From NCBI GenBank assembly GCA_036346355.1, contig CM070580.1, positions 66,666,854 to 66,730,853 on the forward strand: a stretch of DNA of 64,000 nucleotides, given 5' to 3'. Shown piece after piece: positions 18,430 through 31,188 of the stretch. Positions within the stretch are counted from its first letter, which is position 1, and the number at the start of each line of letters is the position of its first letter. The notes below the pieces were generated by a model that ran no database searches, was not told where the DNA came from, and was given only the letters and a program-made list of their open reading frames with translations. Position numbers and translations under genes: made by a program. The DNA comes from Rhipidocladum racemiflorum (taxonomy: Eukaryota > Streptophyta > Magnoliopsida > Poales > Poaceae).

Positions 18430-19819
18430 AGTTGAGTTCAATTCATCTTTTTGGAATCTAAAATTGCTAATAAATCAACTTGAATCAGATTTTGTGCTTA
18501 ATTGACTCACTTGTTGAGGGGAGCTTGGAATTAATTCTTTTGCATTGCATATAGACTTGTTTTTTATTTACGAGCTTTGTCTATTATGAAATTGATAAAA
18601 TTGAGATATGTTGCACCTAGCTACTTTTCTGAAGATATTTGCTAATCTAGGTCATATCCAATTTGGTATATCATGTGAAACTAGCCAACATTTTAAATTT
18701 AGCTTTCCTAAAAACTTGATGAAACTTGGCTTTTACTTGCTATATTTCTTCACTAGATGCTTATGCCATGCTTATTGAAATAGTGGGTTTCTACTAAAAT
18801 CCCTAGAGCAACTTTGGTTAGCTACATTGTTTCATTTTAGAATCCTCAACAATGCTCATGAATCTAAGTGATGAAAATACAAATTGACTCTTTTGTGCTA
18901 AAATTGAACTCAACACTCTTCATTCACGAGACTACTTCCCATTGCACTTGGGATGAACTTGGAATGAAGTGTGTATGACCAAAACCACTCTTTTAAGCTT
19001 CTTGCTCGAGATGGTTGAAAAAGGCTTGAGTCAATACATTGAAAAATGAAAAGAAACCAAAGGAAGAGAGTGAAGCTTAGGAGGCTTTTGTCGATGGCTC
19101 CTAATCGAGGATGTGCTTCACTAAGCCTAACTCTCTAAAATCGCCTTGTGCACGTTAAATTTCAAAATATGCATTTAAAAGATAATTGAGCATGAGGCTT
19201 CTCTTATGGACTTGTAGCGTCCCAAAGTGTTGACTAGGTTGGTTCTAGTATATCTACTTGCTCCTTACATTGGCTTTGCTTCTAGTCTTGAAATTGTGCT
19301 AAGTGTTGCTATTGTTGAAATCATGCAAAATTAGTATAACTTCTTTTGAGCTAGTGAGCAAAAATTGAAATATGCCTTTAGATATGACTTAGAATGACAT
19401 ATTCTGAACTTCAGTAGCTTGGTGTCATACTTTGTCTAAATGGTCACTTGCATAATCCTCAAAGCTCTTCTAGGTTGCATTTCATCCAACAATTGCTCTC
19501 TTGATGCCTATATTGCCAAAAGGGGGAGAAAACATAGAAAATGCATCTTAGAGGGAAGAAATTTATTTAAAAAATGCTTTCACATGATCATGTTGAAAAA
19601 TTGTCCTTGCATTTGGATCATGAGTAATATTGAGCATTTTGGAGGATTTCTTAGTTTTTTGAGCTTTTATCGAACTCTGAAAATCTTCTCATCTATTTGG
19701 TCATGAGCTTGCTTTCTCTTTTAGTTGGACCAAATATGATTTTTGCAATCAAATTGCTTTTCCACTTTCATTTTCAAACTCAAATTATGCCTTTTATGTG
19801 GTTTTCCAATATACTCATC
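18430..19819 (+). other. Non-coding 3' internal tail of copia Y
   Basis: The sequence is AT-rich and full of stops, with no domain recognisable in any frame. Its position before the polypurine tract and LTR, and the A-rich plus ggggag strings, fit the long untranslated 3' tail of SIRE/Opie-type elements. Confidence 0.5.
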
Positions 19820-19830
19820 AAGGGGGAGAT
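19820..19830 (+). other. Polypurine tract of copia Y
   Basis: AAGGGGGAGAT directly precedes the LTR start TGAAGGACC, the normal arrangement for SIRE/Opie-type elements. Confidence 0.7.
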
Positions 19831-21536
19831 TGAAGGACCATGTGGCGGTCCATCCATATTTGTGATGAGTATTTGACTTTATTTGAGCAAGGTGTGCTCA
19901 TGTTTGAGTTTGATTTGAATCAGAATTCAAAAGAAAGCAATTTGGGTTGTGTTGGTCTCTTGTGGTACTACAGGCCTTTGGCTGGCGGTAGAATCGACTA
20001 ATGAATGAGACATGATTAATTGTGAGCATTTGTGATGATTATTGCATATTATTGGACAATGCTATGTGATGGTTTTCCTTGTCTTTGATGGTTGCAGGAC
20101 GACGGTGCTAGGTCATGGTGAGGCGGATGATGATCGGGACTAAGCGAGGTGCGTTAGAGGTCCAGACGGTTGGAGATCGCCAGAAGATGATCGGAAACGG
20201 AGTTTGGACAAGTCAAAGAAGATAAGGAAAGGGGATGATACTAACTATATGCCGTGAGGATCGATGAGGGCTGTTGGATCGCGGTCTAGTTGATAGGATA
20301 GCGGGTCTAGTACTATGCTTTGACCGTGCAAGAAAAGTCATTATGTGTGTAGGGTTTTGGGTGTTCCTTGCATGTTGGAGTGAGTGGGTTAATCCTAGCC
20401 CTTGGTGGAGTGCCCTAGGGTTTGGGACTCATCCAAGGATGGTAGGTGGCCCAAGAGTAGTATAAATAGAGGGGTGAAGGGAGGCCTCCATGCCCAATCA
20501 TTCTTCGAGTTGTTGTGTTGCTCATTTGAGCTTTGCCCACATGAAGTGAAGCTTTGTAATCACACATCTCTGAATGAAATAGAAGTTCCAAAAGCCAAAT
20601 TCATTTTCTCGCAATTTAATTCTTCCAATTTTCATTATGTCTTTACTTTCGGCATTTACTTTCATGTATTAAATTCAGCATTTACATTCCCGTATTTATA
20701 TTTATGATTGCTGGATTTTGTTCTTGACTTGAGCGATTCGCATTCACCTCCTTCTATATTCTATTTGGATCTTCACTCAAGATCGAGTCTATTTGCCAAA
20801 GTTTGTAAGCCGCAAGAGTTTATTTGTCACGTTTCTATCAAGATCGCAAATCTATCCTGAACTTGTTCTTCGCGCAGCAGTCAGTCTTTGATTTTTAGGA
20901 AACTCTAGAAAAATCATTTTTGAGTTTTTATTGTTTGATAATGTGTGTGAATCAAATATCCATCTGTGGAAAAATTTTGGAGTCCATTGATTGCACCGTT
21001 TGGGATCTATGAGCTGCAAACCGAGCCCCAAATTTTCTGATCGAAGTTCCTGACTGTCTGTAGTCCGTGATTTTTCCTGTTTTTTCTACAAGGCTTTTGG
21101 GGTTTATTTTTGGTGGCTTATTTCATGACTCATCTTCTCATAGGGTGAAAAATTCTAAAAAATTTTGGAGCAATAGAAGTCCACCAAACACCTGCTCCAA
21201 GTGGGGACCATTCCTGAAAAATCTGCTTTTGCTTTTCTAAATGAGGCTTTTTGTGGTTATGCTTAATCTCTTTTAGAAAAGAAGTCTTTGAATTAATTCC
21301 TCGTTATTTTGGACACTTAACAACCAGGATTATGATTTACAAATCCCTCACATGATTCATGGTTCTCATCCATGCAAACTAGGGATACACATAGTTGTCG
21401 AGTCGTTCCAGTTTTTGCGGGTTTCGCGAATTTGAGGAGCACCGGTTTCCTTGCGGGATTGTTTTGAGTACTTTGAGTGGGGCGAATTTTATTTGGGATC
21501 ATTCACCCCCCCTTTGATCGCCATCTTGGTCTTTGA
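19831..21536 (+). repeat. LTR of copia Y (about 1.7 kb)
   Basis: It starts TGAAGGACCATG after the polypurine tract and ends before the primer site at 21539. The exact end is uncertain: ATTCA at 21501-21505 or the CTTTGA just before the primer site. TATAAATAG at 20461 is a good core promoter. Reading frames at 20274-20707 carry no motifs. Confidence 0.7.
20461..20468 (+). promoter_or_regulatory. TATA box in copia Y LTR
   Basis: TATAAATA followed by GAGGGG lies mid-LTR, where the U3/R boundary is expected. Confidence 0.5.
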
Positions 21537-21538
21537 AT

Positions 21539-21550
21539 TGGTATCAGAGC
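21539..21550 (+). other. Primer binding site of copia Y
   Basis: TGGTATCAGAGC is complementary to the 3' end of plant initiator Met tRNA and is usual for this copia lineage. Confidence 0.85.
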
Positions 21551-21591
21551 TGGTTTTTCTCTTTTATAGATCTTGACCGGTCTCAAGAGCC

Positions 21592-23104
21592 ATGGCGATG
21601 GACAAGTGCTGTTCTAAGACTCCAATTTTTGCTGGAGTTGATTATCCTTTTTGGAAGGCTCGAATGGAGTCATACATCACTACTTAGGGTTTCATGATCT
21701 GGCAGAAGGTGAAGCTCCCATATGAGGTTCCAGCCGATGGGAACGTCAACGCCACAAACTTGGCTGACGTTGAGGCAAACGCTAAGGTTAGGAATCTCCT
21801 CATACAGGGACTTAGCCGCAGTGAGTATGACCGAGTTTCTCACCTTCAATCCGCTGACCAGATCTGGATGACCCTCAATGCTTACCATGAGGGCACCACT
21901 CAGATCAAATTAGTGAGGCAGTATCAATTCAAGCGTAACTACAACAACTTTGTACAGCACACTGGTGAGAGTCTTGACAAGTGCTTTGCTCGTTTTGCTA
22001 AGGTCCTTAGAAATCTACGATCAGTGGGTTGTTCATACTCTGATTCGGAGAATGCGAGGCATTTTCTTAGAGCACTCGACCTGAGGATTTGGGACATGAA
22101 GGTAACCACCATAACGGATCACACGGATTTGTCGAATTTGACTCTTGATGGGTTGTACTCCTGTCTCAAGACTCATGAGCTCAAAATCGTCGCTCCAAGG
22201 ATGAAATCCCAATAGATGGCTTTGGTTACCGATCCTATCGGGTCTTCCTCTTCAGGACCCTCACTTGACTTCTCTTTTGGTTTTTCGCTCTTCGCTCTCT
22301 GCGACGTAAGTGATGATGTTTTGGAACAATTCCCAGAAAATGATCTTGTTCTTGTCGCTCGAAAATTTTCAAATATTTACAAGAGAGTGAGAGATAGGCA
22401 GAGAGGTGGCAAGATCACTTGCTTTGAGTGTGGTGGCCCCCACCACATTCGGGCAAACTGCCCAAAGCTAGAGAAGGGCAAAAATGAACAAGGCGGTCCG
22501 AGCAAGAATGACTACACCGACAAGAACCGCAACAAGAAGCGTCCAGCTCGCGAGCCGACGCGAGAGAAGAAGTACCGCAAATACGCCAAGGGCAAGAAGC
22601 TTTTTCACCGCGTACTCGCCGCGCTCGACGAACTTGACCTCCCCGACATGGATACTTGGAGCGACGAGGACGAGGATGATGCGCAAGAGAAGGCGAAGAA
22701 TGACGATGACTTCTCCGCCATGTGCTTCATGGCCTCCAGTGCCATAGAAGTAGATGACTCCGAGCTGTACAGCGACACGGAGGAGGTACTTTCCTATGAC
22801 CAACTCAATGATGCTTTTATCAAGCTAGGAAACTTTCATTCCAAGTCTAGAGCTAAGTGTGTAGAGTTAGAGAAGGAAGTAGGTACCTTGTCTCGGGAGT
22901 TAGCTTCACTTAGATCATGTTCCTCCTGAGACTCTGATAGCTGTACTCTTTGTGATGCTTTGCTTGTGGAGCTGGAGAACCTAAGGACCCTGCATGATAG
23001 TGTGGTTTCTGATCTTGATGCTCTTAGGTTGAAGGATACTAGCACATGTTCTGTTGATCCTATTTCTGCTGATGCTAGTTTTCTTCATGCTCACACGACT
23101 GCAT
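21592..23104 (+). pseudogene. copia gag of Y with three in-frame stops
   Basis: The ATG at 21592 starts MAMDKCCSKTPIF and leads into YPFWKARMESYI, the usual N-terminal block of plant copia Gag. The same frame continues through TAG 21685-21687, TAG 22213-22215 and TGA 22927-22929 to about 23104. It includes a UBN2-like helical region (YQFKRNYNNF, GESLDKCFARF) and one CCHC knuckle (CFECGGPHHIRANC). A Lys-rich tail, an acidic stretch and coiled coil (VELEKEVGTLSRELASL) follow. All three breaks are simple stop changes with no frameshift, so the decay is mild. Coding signal ends about 23104 and pol is absent. Confidence 0.88.
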
Positions 23105-25458
23105 TTAATAGATGTATAAGTGCATACGTGTATTTGATAGTATAGGTGCCATACGTGTATATATATTTATTAGCATGCATATTAGGACTTTGTGCCTAGC
23201 CGTTGACGGTCCTGCGCGCCGTAGTCGCCGCCACCGCCATCACTGTCTTCGGCTCGACTGCCTGGCCGCACGCGTCTGCCGTTGCTGCCGACTTACCTGC
23301 GCTTGCCGGTCCTGCGACGCCACCCGGCCGTGTGCCCTTCTCTCTATCTCTTTTCTCCTTCTATCTCTCTCTCTCTCTGCTCTCACTGGAGTCCAACCGG
23401 CCAAAGCCTCACGTAATCCATGCGAGCGCTATAGTAGCAAGCAATTGAGAAGAAACGTATTTGCACGTAATAGTTTCAAAGAATTTCAGAATTTGTTATT
23501 TTCGTTACAAATTCATTATAAGTCCAAATCACGTGAAACAAATTTTGTAAATTAGTAAATTAGTAAATATAAATACCTAGTTATGTTAATTTTACTGAAA
23601 TTTTATAATTGAATTTATATTTTCAAAATATTCGCAGAAAGTCTTAACTTGCGAATTTTGTAGCTCTTAAACTATATGTCCAAAAATGTCCAAATAAATT
23701 TTATAAATCTTAGAAAATGCCAAACTAATTATCTGGAAGTTTTCATGAAATTACAACCTAGTTTGATTTGTAGCATTTTCTGAATGTGTGTTGTATGTTT
23801 ATTTGCGTGTTTATTTGGTTCTTTAACTGTTATGCGTAGACGTCGAACTGTGTGAGGGAGTTGATTTCGAGGAACAAGCTCAAGATCAAGATCTAAACCA
23901 AAACCAGCTGATCTTTGAAGGCAAGTTATGCTTTGACCATTTTGTTCCCATGTTTTAAAATATTAGTTTGTTTTAAATTATGCATGCTAGTTTAATTATG
24001 ATGCTTACGAGTAAATTTGGGATTAGATAAATACCACTTGATATTGTCACCTTGTCCATAATACTTGTATGCCAATATACCATTGGTCACCCTAGGTTGG
24101 ATTATATATACTGGTTAATACTGATCACCAGAATGGGGTAGTTAGAACGTGGTAGTTCTGCTTAGCTGTGCCATTCGAGCTAATGATACAACTTTGGAAG
24201 TAAGCTGAATACTGACTATTGAACTATGGAACATGTTTTGAAAGAATGTGACATGTGTTGTTGATAAGTTGTTGGCACATGGCGCATGGTAGCCAACTGG
24301 GTGGAAAAATGGTTTAGACTGTGGCAAGTGGCAATTGAATAATGGGGGCCCGATGTGGCACATGGGAGAGATGTTGTTGAATTTGGTTTTGTGAACTTTG
24401 GGTAGTCTTGCCACGGTCAACCTAAGGACTTAACCTTGCAAGCCTTTGAACTAGGCCTAACATACAACCACATGTCTGGAGTGGGACAGACCTAGTTGAG
24501 TATGAATCCGAAGTCTTAGCATGTGAGACCTCAGGTGGTTTTTGTATCTGTAAATGCGGAAAGAAGGGTGTAGTGTTTACCGATTGGTCTTACATCTCTT
24601 CAACGGTATACGTTGGCCCTGTACTTCCGCTCCGCAAAAGGGAAGGGACAGCGGGAACTATACCAGGAGGTACACATGCGAGGATAGAGGTTTCGGAAAG
24701 ACTTTGTTATGGTTACTTGCCTTTGTAGTGTTTAACTATATCGTGTGGGTAAAGTGTATAACCTCTGCAGAGTGTCAAAACTATTCGAATAGCCGTGTGG
24801 TACTGGACAACGCTCGGGAATTACAGTCAAGGGTTAGACTTTATTAAAAATGTGGTTGGGGCAAAAGATGAAGTTGATGGAAGTATGAATTAGGATGTGG
24901 GAATGCTTTTACTCAACTACTGGAAAAGTTATTGTTACTTCTACTTGCTTTTACTGCTTTCGAATCTACTTATGCTACTTTTTAAATGATGCCTTACTGC
25001 AAAATAAACCTGTTAAGCCATTCCATTGGAATAAGCCTGGCATGTAGTATATTAGGTTGCATTCTGTGCATAGCTTGTTGAGTACCAATGTACTCACCCC
25101 TCTAAAATCACCACACCAGAAGAAGAGGATCTGCAAGTCAATGAAGAGGAGCAGAACGGAGAGGTGAACAACTAGGGGCAAGCCAAGCCAGTTGCCTGTG
25201 GCAAACTGAGGCACCACGAATAATTTTCATTCCGCTGCTATTTCAATGTTACTCTGAACTTAGCCCTGCGTGGCTTATAATTGTAAGGCTGACCTTAAGG
25301 TCTTAACAATTTTTATATGAGTTGAATACTTTATTATTATTATTATTTCCGCTGTGTATGTGTAATGGTATTCATCTCTGTTGTATCTGTGAACACCAGC
25401 GTGATCCTGGACTGGTGTGTCACACAGAGTGTTCGGAATTCTAATTCTGGGCGCGACA
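23105..25458 (+). repeat. 5' LTR of element B-left (5' end uncertain)
   Basis: The end ...GGGCGCGACA precedes a Met-type primer site. The interior (23900-24540) closely resembles the C-family LTR read on its minus strand, for example tttgaaggcaagtt.tgctttgacca and aaggacttaaccttgcaagc. No TGTAACA start is visible upstream, and 23105-23600 is of uncertain origin (it includes a CT microsatellite at about 23340-23385). The LTR is therefore truncated or begins inside that stretch. Confidence 0.65.
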
Positions 25459-25463
25459 GGAGG

Positions 25464-25477
25464 TGGTATCAGAGCCA
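25464..25477 (+). other. Primer binding site of B-left
   Basis: TGGTATCAGAGCCA starts 5 nt after the LTR end and is complementary to initiator Met tRNA. The untranslated leader from here to the gag ATG (26091) has no other visible feature. Confidence 0.85.
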
Positions 25478-26090
25478 TACTGACTGTAGGTTTTGACCCT
25501 AGATAGATTGGCCATTTCTCAAAGCTTCAAAATTATTTTCTAAAGAGGAAATTTAACTTGAAAGAATAATAAGTTCTTGACTTATCTTATTCTTCTATTC
25601 TTTCCCCGTTGCTGAAAATTTCTATCTTTCCCCACTGGTTTAAATGGAAATCTTACCTTAGTCATTCTGAATAATTAATGATGGTTCACACTTTAGGAGA
25701 AAGTATTGGATTTCGCTCCCGACCTTGAAGATCTTGGAGTGAGGAATCATCGAGCTCGAAGAGAAGTGGATCGATGAAGTGTTCCGAGGCTTGAAGAACC
25801 AGTGCTTTAGTAGACAGTTGAGACCCATGTGTGAGAGTCGCGTCCCTTAAGATAGGAAAGTTACCCTTTAGATGTTAGATTGTTGTGTGCCTAGGGAAAT
25901 TTGGTTCTTCCTTGATTGTTGGGTGTGCAGTATGTGTTGCATAGCTTTTAGGCTTGGATAAGCAACCATACCAAGATATTAATAATGTTTGTATAAGTTT
26001 TCGGGTCAAACCTGTTTTCCCCGCATAAGTTTTCGTCTACTTGTCTATTCTTTTTCCCTCTCTTCTCTAAATTGTTGCATCAAACCGTAG

Positions 26091-27675
26091 ATGGTGAACA
26101 CTCGTGGCAACACTGGAGCTGGAGGAAGTGGTTCGCGCTAGGGGGGCAACCAGAATGAAGCACCAAATCCTCATCATGCGCCGCCAGTTGATATACAGAA
26201 TCTGGGAGCTTTCCTTGCTGCTCAAACTCAATTGATGCAGACTATGATGCAGACTATGCAGCAGATGCAGAATCAAGCTGTCGCCAAGAATAACAATCCT
26301 CAGAACGTACACCAGGGGAACTAGTTTCGATCCAGACTCTCTGACTTCATGAGAACCAGGCCGCCAATATTTTCAGGGAATGCCAATCCAATAGAGGCGG
26401 ATGATTGGCTCAGGACCATTGAGAGGAAACTACACATCTCCCAATGTGCAGTCAATGAGAGGGTCCTGTATGCTTCACACCAGCTTGAGGGGACAGCTGC
26501 AGAGTGGTGGGAGAACTTTTGCGCATCTCACAAGCATCCTCAGCAGATTACTTGGGAGGAATTCACGGCAGCCTTCCGCCAATATCATGTGTCGGAGGGT
26601 ATGATGGAGTTGAAAAAGGAAGAGTTCTGATCTCTGAAACAAGGAGGACAACCAGTGGACGACTATCTTAATAAATTTACTCAGTTGGCCCGTTATGCGC
26701 CAGAGGATGTGGCAACGGACAAAGCGAGGCAGTCCCGATTCATGAAGGGCTCAATTCTAGGTTCCAGGTGGGACTGATCACCCACACATTTCCGTACTTT
26801 CAAGAACTTGTCTACAAAGCGCTCATTCTTGAGGATAAGTGTAAGGAGATAGGTGAGGACCGCAAGCGCCGGATGTCAAGCCAGGGAGGACGTCCAAACC
26901 AGATGAGATTGAGGGTGAATCCCCAACAGTTTGCGAGGTTCAAGCCACAGCTGACCGGCCAGAAGACAACTACTACACCAGGATCTTCGAGCCAGGGTTT
27001 CCGAACGCCAGCTCAGGGAAACAACACACTTGGTTTGAATCAACAAGGTACAGTGAAGCGCTGCTACACCTGCAATGAACTGGGACACTTTGCTAATTAA
27101 TGCCCGAAGAGAGGCAATGTGACCCCAGTCCGCTTCAACTTGGGGTCTACGCCAACGAAGACACCAGTACTAGCAGCCAACCGTGGAAATAATCAATCAG
27201 GAGTTGTACCTTCCACCGTTGTCCGAGGCCGTGTGAACCATATCACGACCGCGGAAGCCCAAGATGCCACCGACGTTGTATTGGGTACGTTTTCGGTTAA
27301 CTCAGTACCTGCCACAGTTTTATTTGATTCTGGTTCTTCACATTCATTCATTTCTCAAGACTTTGCTGTGGGCAATGGGTTGTAATTGAGAAAACTTAAG
27401 TGCACACTAGTAGTGCAATCACCTGGGTCGGAACTTCAATCTAACCTAGGATGTTCGGGAGTTAAGCTGGTCATAAATGAGATAGAGTTTCTAACAAACA
27501 TAATTGTGGTAGATACCCAAACCTTGGATGTAATCCTTGGAATGGATTGGCTAACCAAGCATAAAGCTGTACTGGATTGTGGCTGTAGAGTAGTATCTCT
27601 AGAGAACCAAAATGGAGAAATAGTGGAATTTCAAGCAACCACCGTCCGAAATGGAAAATTATGGTCAACAGCATG
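26091..27675 (+). pseudogene. gag-protease of B-left, decayed
   Basis: Gag starts MVNTRGNTG at 26091, as in element C. It has a Gln/Met-rich helix and the Gag core (EADDWLRTIERKL, AAEWWENFCASH, TWEEFTAAFRQYHV). A Lys/Arg-rich linker and one knuckle (CYTCNELGHFAN) follow, where the last Cys is preceded by a TAA stop. The protease follows with DSGSSHSFIS near 27330 and VILGMDWL near 27535. There are stops near 26139, 26322, 26630, 27098 and 27384, and a frame change near 26750. The gene order and domain spacing are normal for a Tekay-like chromovirus, but the product cannot be made. Confidence 0.87.
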
Positions 27676-28371
27676 AAGACTGTCAGTCTAGAAGATGTGC
27701 CAGTGGTAAAAGAGTTTCCGGATGTTTTTCCCGAAGACCTGCCTGGTATGCCACCGGACAGAGACATTGAGTTTGTTATTGAGCTAGTGCCTGGTACAGC
27801 CCCTATTACAAAGAGACCTTATAGGATGTCCACAGAGGAACTAGTGGAGATGAATAAGCAAATTGAAGAACTCATGGAAAAAGGATTCATCAAACCTAGC
27901 TCATCGCCGTGGGGAGCACCAGTATTGTTCGTTAAAAAGAAGATGGAAGTTTTAGAAAGTGTATAGACTATCATGCACTTAATGAAGTGACGATAAAGAA
28001 TAAATATCCTTTGCCCAGGATAGATGATCTGTTTGATTAGTTAAGAGGAGCGGGAGTCATCTCTAAGATAAACCTTCGATCCGGATACCATCAATTAAAA
28101 ATTCGGACCGAAGACATACCAAAGACATCTTTTTCGTCAAGGTATGGGCACTATGAATTCATGGTCACGTCCTTTGGATTGACCAATGCCCCGATATATT
28201 TCATGAATATGATGAAAAAAGTATTCATGGAATATTTGGACAGGTTTGTCGTCGCTTTCATTGATAACATCCTAGTTTACTCCAAAACAGAAGAAGAGCA
28301 TGCAGAACACCTAAGGATGGTTCTGGAAAAGCTAAGAGAAAACCAACTATATGCAAAATTTAGCAAATGTG
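27676..28371 (+). pseudogene. First RT domain of chimera B
   Basis: The fingers/palm blocks SSPWGAPVLFVKKK, NKYPLPRIDDLF, SFGLTNAP and FIDNILVYS are present, ending YAKFSKCEF. A one-base loss near 27945 changes frame. The catalytic pair reads IDN instead of IDD, so the second active-site Asp is lost. At GAGTTT (28371-28376) the frame runs directly into a second RT. The text before the join is closest to element C (PITKRPYRMSTEELVEM). Confidence 0.88.
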
Positions 28372-31188
28372 AGTTTGTTATTGACTTGCTGCCAGGAACA
28401 ACACCTTTGTCCAAACGTTCGTATCGGATGCCCTCTGATGAGTTGTTGGAGTGGAAGAAACAACTCAAGGAGCAATTAGCTAAGGGTTTTGTTCACCCTA
28501 ATTCGTCTCCATGGGGTAGTCCAGTGCTCTCCGTCAAGAAGAAAGATGGTAGTTTACGCATGTGCGTGGACTATCGATCCTTAAATGAAGTCACTATCAA
28601 AAATAAGTATCCTCTTCCTCGGATTGATGATTTGTTTGATCAATTAAGTGGAGCTCGAGTCTTTTCTAAGATTGACTTGAGACTGGGGTACTTTCAACTC
28701 AAAATTCGACCGGAAGATATCCAGAAGACTGTGTTTACTACTCGATATGGTTTGTACGAGTATACAGTAGTTTCTTTTGGACTCACCAATGCACCAGCCA
28801 CATTCATGAATCTCATGAATAAGGTATTCATGGAATACCTAGATAAATTTGTGGTGGTGTTCATTGATGACATTCTTATCTATTCTCGGAGTGAGCAGGA
28901 GCATGAACTCCATCTGCATTTAGTGCTTGATAAACTGCGTGAACATCAACTGTATGCCAAGTTCAGCAAATGTGAGTTCTAGCTCAAAGAAGTTGCCTTC
29001 TTAGGCCATGTTCTCTCCGAAGGAGGTGTTGCTGTTGATCCCAGCAAGGTGAAGGATGTACTTGCCTGGGAACAGCCACGGACTGTTCCTGAAGTCCGAA
29101 GTTTTCTTGGATTAGCCGGGTACTATCGGTGATTCATTGAAAACTTTTCTAAAATTTCTAAGCCGATGACTGAGTTACTCAAGAAGGAGAAGAAGTTTGA
29201 GTGGACGTCAGCTTGTGAAGTTAGTTTCCTAGAGTTGAAGCGAAGGCTTACAACAGCTCCAATTCTTGTCTTGCCTGATGTGCAGAAAAACTTTGACGTA
29301 TTCTGTGATGCTTCACGTCAAGGTCTTGGTTGTGTGCTGATGCAGGAAGGAAAAGTCGTGGTGTATGCTTCACGCCAACTGAAACCTCATGAAGCCAATT
29401 ATCCGACTCATGATCTAGAATTGGCTGCCGTACTTCATGCTCTTAAGTTATGGCGTCATTATCTCATTGGAAACCGAGTTGAGATATTTACCGACCATAA
29501 GAGTCTGAAATACTTTTTCACCCAACCAGATCTAAACTTGAGACAGCGTCGATGGTTGGAGCTAATCAAAGACTATGATTTGGGGATTCATTATCATCCA
29601 GGAAAAGCTAATGTGGTAGCTGATGCCCTCAGTCGCAAGCTACACACTAGTAATACCTTGTCGGGTGTTTGTCAACCCCAGTTACTGGATGAGTTTCGTA
29701 GACTCAACTTGGAGATGGTAGGGGAAGGATTTGTGGCTACATTAACCCTACGACCTACCCTTGAATCCCAAATTCAGGCTGTTCAGTTGAAAGATGGAGT
29801 AGCTGAGATCAAGCGCAATTTGAAAGAAAGCGCATCATCGGAGTTTTCAGAACGAGTTGATGGTCTGATCATGCGTGGATATCAAATTTATATCCCGAAT
29901 GATCAGGAGATCAAAGAATTGATCTTGAAAGAAGCTCATGAAACTCCGTTGTCAATCCACCCTGGAAGCACTAAAATGTATCAAGATATTCGAAAGAAAT
30001 TTTGGTGGCCTGGTATGAAAAGAGATATCGCCGCATACATCGCCATTTGTGACGTGTGTCAGCGAGTGAAAGAAGAGCACCAACGACCAGCTGGAATGCT
30101 TCAACCCTTGAAGATTCCGGAGTGGAAATGGGATGAGGTCAGAATGGACTTCATCACTGGTCTGCCAAAATCAACTAATGGCCATGACTCTATTTGGGTA
30201 ATCATCGACCGGTTAACCAAAGTTGCTCATTTCATACCGGTACGCGTTACCTACAATGGAGCTAAACTTGCAGAACTCTACCTGAATCATATTGTCCGAC
30301 TACATGGAATTCCTAAAACCATTGTGTCGTAGTGGACTGATTCACTTCGGCAGTTGGAAGAATTTGCATGAACTTCTAGGGACTAAGCTGCTCTTCAAAG
30401 ACAGCTTACCATCCCTGCATCGATGGGCGATCGAAAGAACAAATCAAGTCCTGGAAGACATGCTCAGAGCTTGTATTCTTTCGTATAACTCAAAGTGGGA
30501 AAAATGTTTAGCGTTTGCTGAGTTTTCCTACAATAATAGTTATCAAGCGAGCCTTCAAATGTCTCCATTTGAAGCACTGTATGGAAGAAAGTGCCAAACA
30601 CCTCTTTTCTGGTTCGAAATCGGTGAAAGAAAGTTCTTTGGACCCACAGTGATTCAGGAAGCTGAGATGCAAGTAAGGCTAATCCGCGATCAGTTGAAAG
30701 AGGCTAAGTCTAGACAAAAGAGCTATGCTGATAATCGCCGCCGTGATCTGAGCTTCAATGTAAACGACTTTGTCTATCTTAAGGTGTCGCCGTTACGTGG
30801 CACGAAGCGATTCCAAGTTCGCGGAAAGTTAGCGCCGAGATACGTCGGTCCATATCGCATTCTTGCAAGGAAGGGTGAAGTAGCTTATCAGTTGGAGCTT
30901 CCACCTCAACTTGCGGATGTGCATGACGTGTTTCATGTCTCTCAGTTGAAGAAGTGTCTCCGAGTTCCTACTGAACTCACTCCCCTGGACACTATTGAAC
31001 TTCAACCAGATCTTACATACTGCAAATATCCAACTCGCGTTTTGGACGAAGCTGAACGATTTACTCGTAATCACGTAATCAGAATGCTTCGAGTTCAATG
31101 GAGTAATCATACCGAAGAAGAAGCAACCTGGGAACGTGAAGATCGCCTTCGATCCGAGTTTCCATCTTTCTTTTCTGAATCCTTGTAA
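28372..31188 (+). pseudogene. Second RT, RNase H, integrase and chromodomain-like tail of chimera B
   Basis: The second RT begins VIDLLPGTTPLSKRSYRM and is complete, with an intact FIDDILIYS. RNase H follows (FCDASRQGLGCVL, TDHKSLKYFF, VVADALSRK), then integrase with its His-His-Cys-Cys finger and RMDFITGLP. A tail ending VQWSNHTEEEATWE fits the chromodomain of Tekay-type chromoviruses. Breaks are TAG at 28980-28982 (a Trp position by comparison with element C), TGA near 29134 and a frame change near 30330. That last break removes the integrase segment around the second catalytic Asp. The stop at 31186-31188 lies inside the hairpin before the polypurine tract. Confidence 0.9.

Larger units (their letters stand above)
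18430..23104 (+). mobile_element. Copia (SIRE/Opie-like) sequence Y: internal tail, LTR, primer site, gag
   Basis: In plus-strand order there is an AT-rich non-coding tail (18430-19819), a polypurine tract, an LTR, a Met-type primer site and gag. The tail includes the string ccaaaagggggag near 19514. Pol is absent. The LTR is flanked by internal sequence on both sides, so this is the junction of two tandem copies or a recombinant, not one complete element. The left limit is placed where the gag signal of X stops (about 18420) and is approximate. Confidence 0.65.

Noticed and set aside
20274..20707. Two plus-strand ORFs near a TATA box in the copia LTR
   Set aside because: They have no motifs and lie within the LTR; the TATA box at 20461 serves the element RNA.
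21539..21550. tRNA-like string TGGTATCAGAGC (also at 25464 and 40413)
   Set aside because: These are primer binding sites complementary to initiator Met tRNA; there is no cloverleaf around them.
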